Source: Halalkalibacter nanhaiisediminis
Lineage (GTDB): Bacteria; Bacillota; Bacilli; Bacillales; Bacillaceae_D
Length of the DNA: 64,000 bases
Assembly (NCBI RefSeq): GCF_007830185.1
Contig: NZ_VLKZ01000003.1
Location: 372,001 to 436,000 of the forward strand
Reading direction: 5' to 3'
This document shows, piece by piece, positions 1-8,500 of this stretch. Positions within the stretch are counted from its first letter, which is position 1. Each line of letters begins with the position of its first letter. The notes below the pieces were generated by a model. The model did not search any database. It worked only from the letters and a program-made list of their open reading frames with translations, and was not told where the DNA came from. Both the position numbers and the translations under genes were made by a program.

Positions 1-927
1 GATGATTTTCTGACTTGGCATTTTACTTATTGCATATTCAATGGTATTTCTGACTCTCATAATAGAAGCAATAGGGCCTGGGCCACTCCCTGCGTAATGC
101 CAGTTGTATGCCATAATGAACGTAAAATCAACTACTGAACCAATTGCCCCGTAATCATAGCCTTCAAACCAAGGAATGTCATCGGATTCTTTAGGAGGGA
201 CAGCAATGGTTAACAAAAAGCCTGCTGGTCTTAGACGATCACTCAATTGTTGTAAAAATCCTGAAAATAAATCACGATCTTCTGCCGCAACTTCTTCTAT
301 GTCGATGTTTATTCCTCCGTATCCTTTTGTTGACACCAATGTAACAATATTTTCAATAAGCCTTTGTCTGATTGCTGGATTATTTAACATCTGTCGGACG
401 AGATCAGGGCTGAATCCTTCCTCTGTTAGATTTGTAATCGTAGCAAGAGGGATCACACGACGATTCCATGCTGCTTCAATTGCTCGTAAATCGTTTAACT
501 CATTTAAATCACCGTTATAGTCAAAATGGTAATCAAAAAAAGAAAAGTAGGTTGCATACGGAGCAAAATCATTGATTAATGCCTGATCTAACTCTGGTGA
601 CCGTATGATATAGTATCCTAACGTACTAGCGAGATGGTTCGAGATATCTGGGATGATCAGAACCATACCTAGCTGTAGAAAATGGGGGTTAATAGAGGGA
701 TTTGCTGTTTGTAATTGATCTACTGAGACACAGGCCATTCTTGCAATCATCCAAAAGCTATCACCAGGTTGGACGATGTATGTATAAAGAGGAATCAAGA
801 GAGATTGCCCTGGGACGATATTTGTTTGTACTAATCCGTTTGTTAATCGAATCGTATCAAGCAAAACATTATACTTTAAACTAATTGAAAATAGTGAATC
901 TCCTTGTTTAACAGTATAGATGAACAT
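1..927 (-). CDS. LysM-containing glycoside hydrolase family 18 protein (YaaH/SleL type), 3' end cut off
   Basis: The 309 visible residues begin at an ATG preceded by a modest AGGGAAA ribosome-binding site. Two LysM repeats come first (about residues 1-45 and 48-95; both contain the PGDS/QGDS and IP-L type signatures), followed by a GH18 barrel. The GH18 active-site strand reads GGINIDIEE near residues 204-212, with Glu211 as the likely acid catalyst. This architecture is that of the Bacillus spore-cortex N-acetylglucosaminidases YaaH and SleL, which bind peptidoglycan through LysM and cleave cortex muramic-lactam glycans during germination. There is no signal peptide, as is usual for these coat-associated enzymes. 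The C-terminus lies outside the window, so full length cannot be judged. Confidence 0.88.
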   Translation of the reverse strand, partial: MFIYTVKQGDSLFSISLKYNVLLDTIRLTNGLVQTNIVPGQSLLIPLYTYIVQPGDSFWMIARMACVSVDQLQTANPSINPHFLQLGMVLIIPDISNHLASTLGYYIIRSPELDQALINDFAPYATYFSFFDYHFDYNGDLNELNDLRAIEAAWNRRVIPLATITNLTEEGFSPDLVRQMLNNPAIRQRLIENIVTLVSTKGYGGINIDIEEVAAEDRDLFSGFLQQLSDRLRPAGFLLTIAVPPKESDDIPWFEGYDYGAIGSVVDFTFIMAYNWHYAGSGPGPIASIMRVRNTIEYAISKMPSQKII

Positions 928-1206
928 ACTATGATTTCCCTTTTTATTTTAATCGTATGAAAGACATCCCTATGTAATGACAGAAGTATGAATTTCTGGA
1001 GTTATAGGCATACGAAAAGGGGAGCTTACATAAGTAATGTAAATCAATGTGAATTCCGTTTTGTAGCGAAAATGAAATAAAAATGAAACTTTTAGCAATC
1101 AAAAATTTGTTACAATATCATGATATAGACTGAAAGGTTTTAATCGTGATGAATAAAGGGAAAAGAAAAGAGATTCTCTTTCACCTTTTCACATGAGAGG
1201 AAGGAA

Positions 1207-3954
1207 ATGACTATGACACTTGAAAAGACACTAATAAATAAGACATATTACGAATCATTTATGCTAGAAAATGAAAATAAGCATCCGATCGAAGTACTGG
1301 CGATAGCATTCTTGAATGAACAACAGGATGAATCAGCAGACCTTTCTATAATTCGTTTTGCCCAAGGGGAAGTCTACTATCATTACAAGGACTTTGAGTC
1401 AGCAATTTATAAATGGGAGCAAATCAAAAATGATTTAGGACAGTGGGCCAAGAAAAACATCGCGGATGCTTATTATGAGTTACGTAAGTTGACGTCTGCT
1501 GAAGATATGTATTTATCGATAGATTCAGAGAACCTCATTTTAAAAACGGAAGTGGCTCTGCAATTATTTTCACTATATTTGGAACAAGGGATGCTTGATG
1601 AGGCAGCCAAGGTAATTAAAGGAGTTGTTGATTTAAATCCTGATTATCCAAACGTGACAAATATGGCCCGCTCCTTCTTTGAAAAATATCGAGACTTTAG
1701 TAGTGCAATCGAGCTTGCCGTCAATGAAGCGATTCGCAAGGAAACAGCTGAATGGTTTGACATTCTTAAAACGTATGTTGATCAAGGATTAACCAAAACA
1801 ACTGCACCTGCTTACTTTACAAAAGCATTAAGGGTGTTAGCAAACATTGATCAAGCTCGTTTTGAACAGCTAGCCGCTGCGTTTTGGAAAAGTTACCAAA
1901 ACGCAGAATTTTTCTTCACTTGGATTATTGAGTTTAATCACTTGTTCTTAAATGTAGAGGTGCAGAAATCCGAGTCATGGCAGGAATTGTCGGGGCTTTA
2001 TCAAGACACCTATTTTGAATTGATTAATGGTCGTTATTATATTAGAGAGATAGAAAATGTTATACCTAATCTTTTAACAAATTGGGTGAAAATAGCGACT
2101 CCTAACCAAGCATTAATCACGTCTACGGCCGTCCTATCATGGAGTGAGATTTTCCCTTCAAGTATTAGCTCTGTAGTAGTGGAGGAAGCTTCTGGCTTAT
2201 TTCATCATTCTGATAAAAGTATAGATAACGTAGAGGCAAGTCTTCAGTTATTTGAAGCGATTTTACTCTGGGCTGACAATCAACAAGTAGAACTGGGATA
2301 CATATTAAAATGGATTGTCCAACAGCTGCTTGATTACAATATGAATCATTTGCTTGTAGCAGGTGTTTCGGGTAGTGGTAAGGCCTCATTTATAAACTCG
2401 CTGGTTGGAGAAAAGATTTTAGAAGCGTCTACTTCGACGTTGGTTCGATTTAAGAGTGGAGAAGAGACGAAGATTAAGAACATTTCAAATCAAAAACTAA
2501 TATCTGATATAACCCTGTCTGATTTTGATGAGATCACTGCTACGGACGATCAAAGTCAGATCATTGATTTCACTTTGCCAAGTGAATATTTAAATGAGCA
2601 AGCACTGACAGTGATGAATGCACCTAGCTATACAGGAAATAAGAATGAAAGAAATGAATGGTTTACATATTTACATGCAGCGGATAGGCTCGTATTTATA
2701 TTGGATGCTCAAAATCCATTTACAAGTGAAGAGCGAGATATTCTTTCACAAATAGAAGAACATGCGCCAAACCTACCGATTCATTTTATCTTAAATAAAG
2801 CAGATGCGATTTATAATGAACAAGAAGTACATCGAGTTTTAGAAGAAGCTAGGTCGAAAATTAACTATTATTATCCAAGTGCTCAAGTGATTGTTTATTC
2901 ATCTCATTTTAGTCACAATTATCGAAATGAAATCGTTGCGTTTATGAATACAATCTTTGGAGACAGAAATAGCGAAGAACGAAATAAGCAACTACTATAT
3001 TTTATTCGTAAAACGCTATCACTACTCTTAGAAAAACGAGTAGAAATCGAACAAACGCATGTTGACGCTGTTAATTGGAATGAAGAAGCCGTTGTGAAAT
3101 TGAATGGCGCCGTCAATCAATTAAGTGATCTAGAAAACGAAAAAATAGATGTGATTAAAAAGTCGTATGAATTGATAAAAGAAGACATCAATGATGACCT
3201 ATTAAAAACGATTCCACAGTTACTTCGTGATTGTACTGATTTCATCAAAGAAGACAGTGATTTGCGAAATATTCAAGAGGAATTAAATAAAGAAATGAAT
3301 AAGAGAATAGACCATTACATTAAGCAAACGCTTGTCCCAAAATTCTCAAGTGCTATTCAAGAATGGTTAGAGGTCTCAAATGTAGAATTCATTCAAAGTC
3401 AATCTTATTTGAAGGAAAAGAGTGACGGCTTTAATCAATTTTACGGTGAAGAGCGTTTTAAGTTAGCTGGCGACTTCAGAATTTTAGATGATTGGTCTCG
3501 TGATACAGATAGAATGACGAGTGGAATGATGATGGAAAACGTTCATGTCGCACTGAAAATCACGCCATCTCAATTCCTTTTAAATAGCTCAGGGAAGCTG
3601 CTTGGTGCGTTTCAAACAAATAAGATTCCTCTCTACAAAATGTATAAAAAACATATTGAAAACGAGGACTATGACTATGTGGCAGAGGCTATTACAAAGC
3701 AAGTCATGATGCCAATTGAAATGTTTGAAAAAGGCTTAGAAAGAGATATTCAAATGTTCTTCAAAAATCCGTTCAATGTATTGAAGAAGGCAATTGATCA
3801 TGCTCATGTGGAAATCCGATCAAATAATGATGCATTAGAATTACTTAAAATCAATCCTGAAATCTATTTCGATCCGTTAAAGCTATTTGAAGTAAGATTG
3901 CGACAGTGTGAATTGATGATAGATGTAAAAAGTAAACCTCGAGTTATCTTATAA
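1207..3954 (+). CDS. TPR-containing dynamin-like GTPase with degenerate G1 and G3 motifs
   Basis: 915 residues. The first ~300 residues are helical with TPR-like repeats (for example AEDMYLSIDSENLI and LDEAAKVIKGVVDLNP). The centre looks like a GTPase of the dynamin/Era-like type: P-loop GVSGSGKA at 386-393, a switch-II-like NAPSYTGN at ~471-478, and a canonical G4 NKAD at 530-533. A helical/coiled-coil C-terminal half follows. The P-loop has Ala where Ser/Thr normally binds Mg2+, and the DxxG motif is replaced, so hydrolysis may be weak or absent. The GAGGAAGG ribosome-binding site is better spaced for the second ATG at 1213. The gene stands alone and ends at a strong terminator. Membrane remodelling or a scaffold role would be inference; no function is claimed. 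Confidence 0.72.
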   Translation: MTMTLEKTLINKTYYESFMLENENKHPIEVLAIAFLNEQQDESADLSIIRFAQGEVYYHYKDFESAIYKWEQIKNDLGQWAKKNIADAYYELRKLTSAEDMYLSIDSENLILKTEVALQLFSLYLEQGMLDEAAKVIKGVVDLNPDYPNVTNMARSFFEKYRDFSSAIELAVNEAIRKETAEWFDILKTYVDQGLTKTTAPAYFTKALRVLANIDQARFEQLAAAFWKSYQNAEFFFTWIIEFNHLFLNVEVQKSESWQELSGLYQDTYFELINGRYYIREIENVIPNLLTNWVKIATPNQALITSTAVLSWSEIFPSSISSVVVEEASGLFHHSDKSIDNVEASLQLFEAILLWADNQQVELGYILKWIVQQLLDYNMNHLLVAGVSGSGKASFINSLVGEKILEASTSTLVRFKSGEETKIKNISNQKLISDITLSDFDEITATDDQSQIIDFTLPSEYLNEQALTVMNAPSYTGNKNERNEWFTYLHAADRLVFILDAQNPFTSEERDILSQIEEHAPNLPIHFILNKADAIYNEQEVHRVLEEARSKINYYYPSAQVIVYSSHFSHNYRNEIVAFMNTIFGDRNSEERNKQLLYFIRKTLSLLLEKRVEIEQTHVDAVNWNEEAVVKLNGAVNQLSDLENEKIDVIKKSYELIKEDINDDLLKTIPQLLRDCTDFIKEDSDLRNIQEELNKEMNKRIDHYIKQTLVPKFSSAIQEWLEVSNVEFIQSQSYLKEKSDGFNQFYGEERFKLAGDFRILDDWSRDTDRMTSGMMMENVHVALKITPSQFLLNSSGKLLGAFQTNKIPLYKMYKKHIENEDYDYVAEAITKQVMMPIEMFEKGLERDIQMFFKNPFNVLKKAIDHAHVEIRSNNDALELLKINPEIYFDPLKLFEVRLRQCELMIDVKSKPRVIL

Positions 3955-3971
3955 GGATAGAAGCTATATGA

Positions 3972-4004
3972 AAGAAGGTGTTGTTTCCATACACCTTCTT
4001 TTTC
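3972..4004 (+). terminator. Rho-independent terminator of the GTPase gene
   Basis: A perfect 10-bp stem (AAGAAGGTGT / ACACCTTCTT) closes a 9-nt loop and runs into a T-rich tail, 17 nt after the stop codon. Confidence 0.8.
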
Positions 4005-4096
4005 TGTGATGATGTGGGTTTTTGAATTCACGACCGCCACTCTGATGATTATTTTTTTATTATTTTAGAAAAGTTTTGATATTTTTAAAGATCATC

Positions 4097-4126
4097 ATGA
4101 CAGTTTTTAAGGGTTTTTGTTATAAT
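4097..4126 (+). promoter_or_regulatory. Sigma-A promoter of tctCBA
   Basis: ATGACA (4097-4102), an 18-nt spacer and TATAAT (4121-4126) preceded by TGT, an extended -10. It lies about 115 nt upstream of the tctC start. Confidence 0.6.
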
Positions 4127-4173
4127 TATCTATCAATTCCTTTTAGTAAGATTACGCGTTAAGGAATGAAAGC

Positions 4174-4203
4174 CGATTGATTAGATATATTTTTAATCAA
4201 CCG
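4174..4203 (+). promoter_or_regulatory. Dyad in the tctCBA leader
   Basis: Two 10-nt arms, CGATTGATTA and TAATCAACCG, are inverted repeats with one mismatch around a 10-nt AT-rich spacer. The dyad sits downstream of the -10 in the untranslated leader, where a repressor site or an mRNA hairpin would act. No cognate regulator gene is adjacent. Confidence 0.4.
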
Positions 4204-4240
4204 TGCTTATTTTAGATTACATTAAGTAGGGGGAAGAACA

Positions 4241-5308
4241 GTGAAGATTGTAATGGAAAGAAAAATGAGTGTTTTAGTATGTTTGTTTTTATTAAGTCTG
4301 TTACTAGTAGGTTGTGGCCAATCGACTAACAATGAAACAGATAGTGAAGGTACAGACGGTGAAGCACAAATTGAATACCCAACGAAAAATATAAACGGTG
4401 TCATTATGTGGGGTTCTGGAGGTGCAACAGATAACGTTGCCCGTGGTGTAGCCCCTATCGTTGAAGAACATTTAGGGACAAGTCTTGTGATGACAAATAG
4501 AGCAGGTGCAACTGGTGCTATTGCGACTCAATATGTGTATGATCAGGACGCTGATGGTTATCACTTACTATTTGGAGCAGAGAATCCTGCTTTATATGGT
4601 GTTTTAGGTCTTTCTGAAAGAGATTTTAAAGAATTTTATCCTGTTAGTATTTTTGGAAGAGGCGTTGGAGTAATCGTCGTTCCAGCTGATTCGAAATATA
4701 ATACGCTTGAAGAGCTAATTGAGGATGCACAGGCTAATCCAGGTCAAGTGAAAATGGGATCAACAGGTGAGGGTGGAATTGTCCATGTCGTTAGCTCGAT
4801 GCTAGCAGCAGAAAAAGAAGGTTTACAATTTAATATGATTCCTTTTGATGGAGAAGGTCCTGGATTAACGGCTTTAATTGGAAACCATGTCGATGTAACG
4901 ATTGCAGGCCATTCCGCTGCAGTTGAGTATGAAAATGCAGGGAAAGTTAAGGTGTTAGCTGTTGTAAATGATACTCCGATTGAAGAGTTACCAGATGCTC
5001 CTGCATTAGTAGAAATTTATCCAGAGTACGAAAAATATTTGCCTTGGGGTCCGTTTTATGGTGTATGGGTGAAGCAAGAAACTCCAGATCAAATTAAACA
5101 ACAATTAGTAGATGCATTTCAACTTGCACAAGAGGACGAAAATTTCCAAAGTTTATTACATCAGTTAGGTGCGATTCCAATGGGTGTTTATGGTGCAGAA
5201 GCACAAGAGTTTCTAAATCAATGGCAATCCACAACAGCATGGGTGTTACATGATGCTGGCGTAACTGAGGTTTCACCTGAAGAACTTGGTATTCCTCGAG
5301 TAGAATAA
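4241..5308 (+). CDS. tctC: TctC-type substrate-binding lipoprotein of a tripartite tricarboxylate transporter
   Basis: 355 residues from a GTG start with AGGGGGAAG correctly spaced upstream; the in-frame ATG at 4253 is too far from that site. A signal peptide ends in a lipobox with Cys25 (LLVGC), so the mature protein should be lipid-anchored outside the cell. An acidic linker (NNETDSEGTDGE) follows. The body shows the Bug/TctC features VIMWGSGGATDNVARGVAP near the start, and a later GSTGEGGIVHVVS ligand loop. These proteins capture carboxylates (citrate, tartrate or similar) and hand them to TctAB. It is the first gene of the tctC-tctB-tctA operon. The substrate cannot be read from sequence, and no TctDE two-component pair is present. 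Confidence 0.9.
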   Translation: MKIVMERKMSVLVCLFLLSLLLVGCGQSTNNETDSEGTDGEAQIEYPTKNINGVIMWGSGGATDNVARGVAPIVEEHLGTSLVMTNRAGATGAIATQYVYDQDADGYHLLFGAENPALYGVLGLSERDFKEFYPVSIFGRGVGVIVVPADSKYNTLEELIEDAQANPGQVKMGSTGEGGIVHVVSSMLAAEKEGLQFNMIPFDGEGPGLTALIGNHVDVTIAGHSAAVEYENAGKVKVLAVVNDTPIEELPDAPALVEIYPEYEKYLPWGPFYGVWVKQETPDQIKQQLVDAFQLAQEDENFQSLLHQLGAIPMGVYGAEAQEFLNQWQSTTAWVLHDAGVTEVSPEELGIPRVE

Positions 5309-5326
5309 TTAAGGGAGATCATAAGA

Positions 5327-5773
5327 ATGAATCCTAAAAGAGATGCTTTTATGGGTACACTCATGCTCGTTATCGGGCTATTCATCTTGTATCTATCAAT
5401 CACAATGGAGCGACAAGAATTTACTGATCCAGCCTCGGGAAGCTTTATTCCCGGTCTGGTATCAGTCATTATGATAGGGTGCGGTGTTAATGTATTAGTA
5501 AGACGAAAGCGTTCAATAGAATCTGGCATTATAGAAAAGAAGAAAAACGATTCAAGTCATCTTTATACAGTTGGACTCTTTTTTCTCATTACCTTACTCT
5601 TTGTCATTAGCTTATCTTTCTTACCATTTACGTTAGCTGCCTTCCTTTTTTTATTTATTTTATTTTTTATATTAAAAGGAATGTCGATAAAGCGGAACCT
5701 TTTCATTTCCGTAGGAACAGTTGCTGTCATTTATTTTGTTTTTGAATCTGTGTTTCAAATTGTATTTCCGTAG
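5327..5773 (+). CDS. tctB: TctB-type small membrane subunit of the tripartite tricarboxylate transporter
   Basis: 148 residues with four hydrophobic segments (around 10-28, 40-56, 75-120 as two helices, and 126-146). This is the size and topology of TctB, the small integral membrane subunit that pairs with TctA. An AAGGGAG ribosome-binding site precedes the ATG, 18 nt after the tctC stop. The motif FTDPASGSFIPGLVSVIM in the first loop is typical of the family (DPxSGxFP). Sequence conservation in TctB is low, so position between tctC and tctA carries much of the assignment. Confidence 0.87.
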   Translation: MNPKRDAFMGTLMLVIGLFILYLSITMERQEFTDPASGSFIPGLVSVIMIGCGVNVLVRRKRSIESGIIEKKKNDSSHLYTVGLFFLITLLFVISLSFLPFTLAAFLFLFILFFILKGMSIKRNLFISVGTVAVIYFVFESVFQIVFP

Positions 5774-5784
5774 GGAGAAAGAGA

Positions 5785-7296
5785 ATGGAAAATTTACAAA
5801 ACTTATTCATACCTTTTACTGATCCCTATCTTATTTTTATTATAGCGGTCGGTACAATTGCAGGAATTATCATTGGAGCGATTCCAGGCTTATCTGTCAC
5901 CATGGCTGTGGTGCTATTAGTATCTCTTACTTTTTCATGGGATTTATTTCCTGCCCTTGCACTGATGATGGGTGTGTTTGTTGGAGGAGTATATGGTGGA
6001 TCGCGTTCGGCGATTTTATTAAATATTCCAGGTGGTCCAGCAGCTCTTGCGACAACGTTTGATGGCTATCCACTTACACAACAAGGAAAAGCAGGTTATG
6101 CGATTGGAATCACGACCATTTTTTCATTTATTGGTGGTCTTATTGGTCTTATTTTCTTAATCATAGCTGCACCATTAGTGTCAGATATTGCGATATCTTT
6201 TTCACCTCGTGATTATTTTTTACTGGCAGTCATTGGTTTATTTTTAGTTGGAAGCTTAAGTGAAGGTTCTTTGTCAAAAGCAATATTTGCGGCTGGATTT
6301 GGAGTGATCGTCGGTTTAGTAGGAATGGATCCAATGAACGGGGCTGGGAGATTTACATTTGATTCATTAGCCTTAATGAGTGGGATTAACTTTATTACAG
6401 CATTACTTGGGTTGTTTGGATTTTCAGAAGTCCTTCATCAATTAAAAACATTGCATGATAAAGGGGAAACAACAAAAGTAATTGGAAAAATCATCCCTCC
6501 ATTTCGGATTTTATTTAATTTATTACCATTATCCATTCGTGTGTCTGTCCTCGGCGTTTTAACAGGTGCTCTTCCTGGCGTAGGTGGTGAAATTGCCGCA
6601 TTACTTGCCTATGATCATGCGAAACGAACGGTCAAGAAACCTAAGAAAGAATTTGGGAAAGGTGCATATGAAGGGGTTATGGCACCAGAAGCAGCTAATA
6701 ATGCAGCTGTTGGGGGCGCATTAATTCCAATGCTCACCCTTGGAATACCAGGAGATGCAGTCACAGCTGTTATTATTGGAGGGCTTTTTATCCATGGTTT
6801 AAGACCAGGACCTATGTTAATGACAGAATCACCTGATTTATTTTACATCATTGCTGGTTCAGCATTACTCGCTAATATCTTTTTGTTACTATTTGGATTA
6901 CTTGCTGTCTCATACTTTGCTAGAATCTTTTTAATTTCTAAAAAAATTCTTTTGCCAATTGTTGCATTGATTACAATTATTGGAGCTTATGCTATAAATA
7001 ACAGTATTACAGATGTATACTGGATGCTAGGCTTTGGAGTGCTTGGCTATTTTATGAAGCAATACGGATTCCCAGTCGGACCACTAGTGCTTGGAATTAT
7101 TCTTGGCCCTATGATCGATGTTTCGTTTAGGAGAGCGGTCATGTCTGAAAATGGTGACTTAGTTGCCTTCGGAATGAGCTTTTTTTCAAGTCCGATTAGC
7201 ACGATTTTGTTGTTAACATTTGTGTTTGTATTATTTTCACAGACTATATGGTATAAGAGTTTAAAGGCGAAGGTGTTTGGAAGAAAAAGTGAATGA
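5785..7296 (+). CDS. tctA: TctA-type large membrane subunit of the tripartite tricarboxylate transporter
   Basis: 503 residues with about 11-12 transmembrane helices, the usual TctA length. Family signatures are visible: GAIPGLSVTMAVVLL near the N-terminus, GGVYGGSRSAILLNIPGGP, and, in the second half, GALPGVGGEIAALLAYDHAKR and APEAANNAAVGGALIPMLTLGIPGD. TctA is the ion-coupled permease that imports the carboxylate delivered by TctC. An AGGGAGA ribosome-binding site precedes the ATG, 11 nt after tctB. The gene ends the operon at a perfect-stem terminator. Confidence 0.94.
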   Translation: MENLQNLFIPFTDPYLIFIIAVGTIAGIIIGAIPGLSVTMAVVLLVSLTFSWDLFPALALMMGVFVGGVYGGSRSAILLNIPGGPAALATTFDGYPLTQQGKAGYAIGITTIFSFIGGLIGLIFLIIAAPLVSDIAISFSPRDYFLLAVIGLFLVGSLSEGSLSKAIFAAGFGVIVGLVGMDPMNGAGRFTFDSLALMSGINFITALLGLFGFSEVLHQLKTLHDKGETTKVIGKIIPPFRILFNLLPLSIRVSVLGVLTGALPGVGGEIAALLAYDHAKRTVKKPKKEFGKGAYEGVMAPEAANNAAVGGALIPMLTLGIPGDAVTAVIIGGLFIHGLRPGPMLMTESPDLFYIIAGSALLANIFLLLFGLLAVSYFARIFLISKKILLPIVALITIIGAYAINNSITDVYWMLGFGVLGYFMKQYGFPVGPLVLGIILGPMIDVSFRRAVMSENGDLVAFGMSFFSSPISTILLLTFVFVLFSQTIWYKSLKAKVFGRKSE

Positions 7297-7305
7297 TGAG
7301 GTATG

Positions 7306-7335
7306 TTAAAAACCACTCTTTTGAGTGGTTTTTAA
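7306..7335 (+). terminator. Terminator of tctCBA
   Basis: A perfect 13-bp stem, TTAAAAACCACTC / GAGTGGTTTTTAA, around a TTTT loop. The A-rich and T-rich arms allow it to work on both strands. Confidence 0.82.
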
Positions 7336-7553
7336 GTCTATTTCAATTGACATTCCCTCTATTTTAAAATAAATTTAATCTCATAAATCATTTCCTAGAT
7401 TAAAAAATTGTTTGATTAAGTGAACAAATAACTCCAGTGAACATATATATTTATTACATATATTTTGGCCTAATAGTCCAATATGTAAAGAACAGTCTAG
7501 GTTTAAAGCAACATTCTAATTATATTGGGTTATTAAAAGGACGGAGAAGAAAG

Positions 7554-8363
7554 ATGACAGAGAATCTGTTATTGGCGTTTGGATTAACATTAATGGCAGG
7601 GCTTGCTACTGGTATTGGAAGCTTGCTGGCTTTTTTTACATCGACGACAAACACGAAATTTTTATCATTCTCGCTAGGTTTTTCTGCTGGTGTGATGATT
7701 TATGTGTCGATGATTGAGATTTTTGTAAAGGCACAGGATGCGTTAGTCGCTTCACTCGGAAATGAATTAGGAAATTGGATGACGGTGGCTGGATTTTTTG
7801 GAGGAATGATTTTAATTGCTTTGATTGACAGGTTTATTCCGAAGCAAGGAAATCCGCATGAAGTGAAGACAGTTGAGGATATGAATAAACCAAATAAAGA
7901 AGTAAAGGATCGTCAGCTGTTGAAAATGGGAACCTTTACAGCGCTGGCAATTGCGATTCACAATTTTCCAGAAGGAATTGCTACTTTTACCTCAGCATTG
8001 CAGGACCCATCACTTGGCATTGCAATTGCGATTGCTATCGCGATTCATAATATCCCTGAAGGAATTGCGGTTTCTGTTCCAGTCTATTTCGCAACAGGGG
8101 ATAAGAAAAAAGCCTTTAAGCTTTCTTTTTTGTCTGGCTTATCTGAGCCTGTCGGTGCAATTGTGGCGTATCTTTTTTTAATGCCATATTTAAATGATAC
8201 AATGTTCGGGATTATTTTCGCAGCTGTGGCGGGGATTATGATTTTTATTTCACTAGATGAATTATTACCTGCTGCGAAAAAGTACGATGAAGCCCATACG
8301 TCAATTTACGGGTTGATTGGTGGAATGGCTGTTATGGCGATTAGTTTATTGTTGTTTATATAG
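7554..8363 (+). CDS. zupT: ZIP family metal transporter (ZupT-like)
   Basis: 269 residues from the ATG at 7554, which has ACGGAGAAG seven bases upstream. An open frame extends to 7437, but the added residues are uncharacteristic. Eight transmembrane segments are apparent. The two diagnostic ZIP metal-binding helices read AIAIHNFPEGIATF (about 140-153) and AIAIHNIPEGIAVS (about 165-178), as in bacterial ZupT. ZIP proteins import Zn2+ and other divalent cations. The gene is monocistronic with its own terminator; no Zur box was recognised upstream. Confidence 0.92.
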   Translation: MTENLLLAFGLTLMAGLATGIGSLLAFFTSTTNTKFLSFSLGFSAGVMIYVSMIEIFVKAQDALVASLGNELGNWMTVAGFFGGMILIALIDRFIPKQGNPHEVKTVEDMNKPNKEVKDRQLLKMGTFTALAIAIHNFPEGIATFTSALQDPSLGIAIAIAIAIHNIPEGIAVSVPVYFATGDKKKAFKLSFLSGLSEPVGAIVAYLFLMPYLNDTMFGIIFAAVAGIMIFISLDELLPAAKKYDEAHTSIYGLIGGMAVMAISLLLFI

Positions 8364-8366
8364 AAA

Positions 8367-8405
8367 AATGCCCTTATCAATGTTGTCAGTGATGAGGGCT
8401 TTTTG
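8367..8405 (+). terminator. Terminator of zupT
   Basis: Stem GCCCTTATCA / TGATGAGGGC (one G-U pair) with a 10-nt loop, followed by TTTTT, just after the zupT stop. Confidence 0.78.
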
Positions 8406-8500
8406 CTTAACTTCTATTATTGACTAAATTATCTAAAAAGAATTACTATATTGATAATATACTTTGTGAGTTTACTTAAAATCGAAAGGGGAAGACGGTA

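Noticed and set aside
7437-7553. N-terminal extension of the ZIP transporter
   Set aside because: It has no ribosome-binding site, while ATG 7554 does, and the added residues do not match the family.
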